A DNA stretch of 64,000 bases, from contig CAZIOT010000016.1 of assembly GCA_964540965.1 (NCBI GenBank), forward strand, positions 36,519 through 100,518, in the 5' to 3' direction. A program made the position numbers and the translations under genes. The notes under the pieces were generated by a model. The model saw only the letters and a list, made by a program, of their open reading frames with translations, had not been told where the DNA came from and did not search any database. Of the stretch, positions 63,945-64,000 are shown one piece after another; position 1 is the stretch's first letter; each line of letters begins with the position of its first letter. The DNA is from JADYZU01 sp964540965. GTDB taxonomy: Bacteria; Pseudomonadota; Alphaproteobacteria; Rhodobacterales; Rhodobacteraceae.

Positions 63945-64000
63945 GTGTAAGCGGCGGCGCCGCCTCACCTGGTTTCAGCTTGACGGGTTGAAGTTCCAGG

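Overview
The window is typical chromosomal DNA of a GC-rich alphaproteobacterium of the Rhodobacteraceae type (Rhodobacter/Paracoccus-like). The evidence is the very high GC content, the IscR without the usual cluster cysteines, the eukaryote-like NADP isocitrate dehydrogenase, the PhnA-like, DUF4169 and ribbon-helix-helix small proteins, and above all a circularly permuted two-piece tmRNA gene. Most of the window is densely packed core and housekeeping sequence with many 4-base ATGA/GTGA overlaps. Only the last 1.9 kb looks foreign.

Layout. 1-5.5 kb: end of an RNase E-like gene, a minus-strand run eno-yrdB-membrane protein-cupin-tusA, an EamA transporter, a Tat-lipoprotein intradiol dioxygenase and a Fur/Mur regulator. 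5.5-6.2 kb: a gene-free stretch with degenerate 50-57 bp direct repeats. 6.2-21 kb: acetyltransferase, tyrS/anmK, an outer-membrane barrel, an aminotransferase, typA, SMR and YitT membrane proteins, a PhnA-like protein with tandem repeats, SelW- and APH-like genes, icd, an HD hydrolase and an alpha/beta hydrolase. 21-29.5 kb: the iron-sulfur assembly operon iscR-csd-sufB-(three accessory genes)-sufC-sufD-(YIP1)-sufS, preceded by an ICE/Irr-like operator and followed by tRNA-Arg. 29.6-34.1 kb: a pqi/MCE lipid-transport operon with PqiA split into two proteins. 34.2-41 kb: tRNA-Asn, an MBL hydrolase, an orphan sensor kinase, a 1058-residue RTX-repeat protein with a C-terminal Hint domain, and a divergent MarR/membrane-protein pair with a double palindromic operator. 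41-47 kb: a murein DUF882 protein divergent from an L,D-transpeptidase, then lpxD-acp-ketosynthase, then an IalB-like protein. 47-56 kb: HerA-like ATPase, flavin reductase, xerD, aroK-aroB, a fatty acid desaturase, RidA and tRNA-Gly. 56-61.7 kb: a membrane hydrolase coupled to a cytochrome P450, fumC with small-gene partners, and sspB.

61.7-64 kb: sspB is followed by ssrA (tmRNA, minus strand, with a readable tag frame and promoter). Thus the RNA that tags stalled proteins lies beside the adaptor that delivers tagged proteins to ClpXP. Immediately beyond the ssrA promoter the base composition drops sharply. A single large gene there encodes an AAA/ABC-type ATPase fused to a DUF4435 TOPRIM-like nuclease domain. 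This is the same domain pair as the PARIS anti-phage system, but in one chain. It is the best candidate for an accessory defence system in the window.

Two families of dispersed intergenic stem-loop repeats, three copies each, punctuate gene borders: a double hairpin containing GCAAAAGCCTT and a CCCCCGGACCCCCG element. No CRISPR array, rRNA, insertion sequence or prophage was seen.
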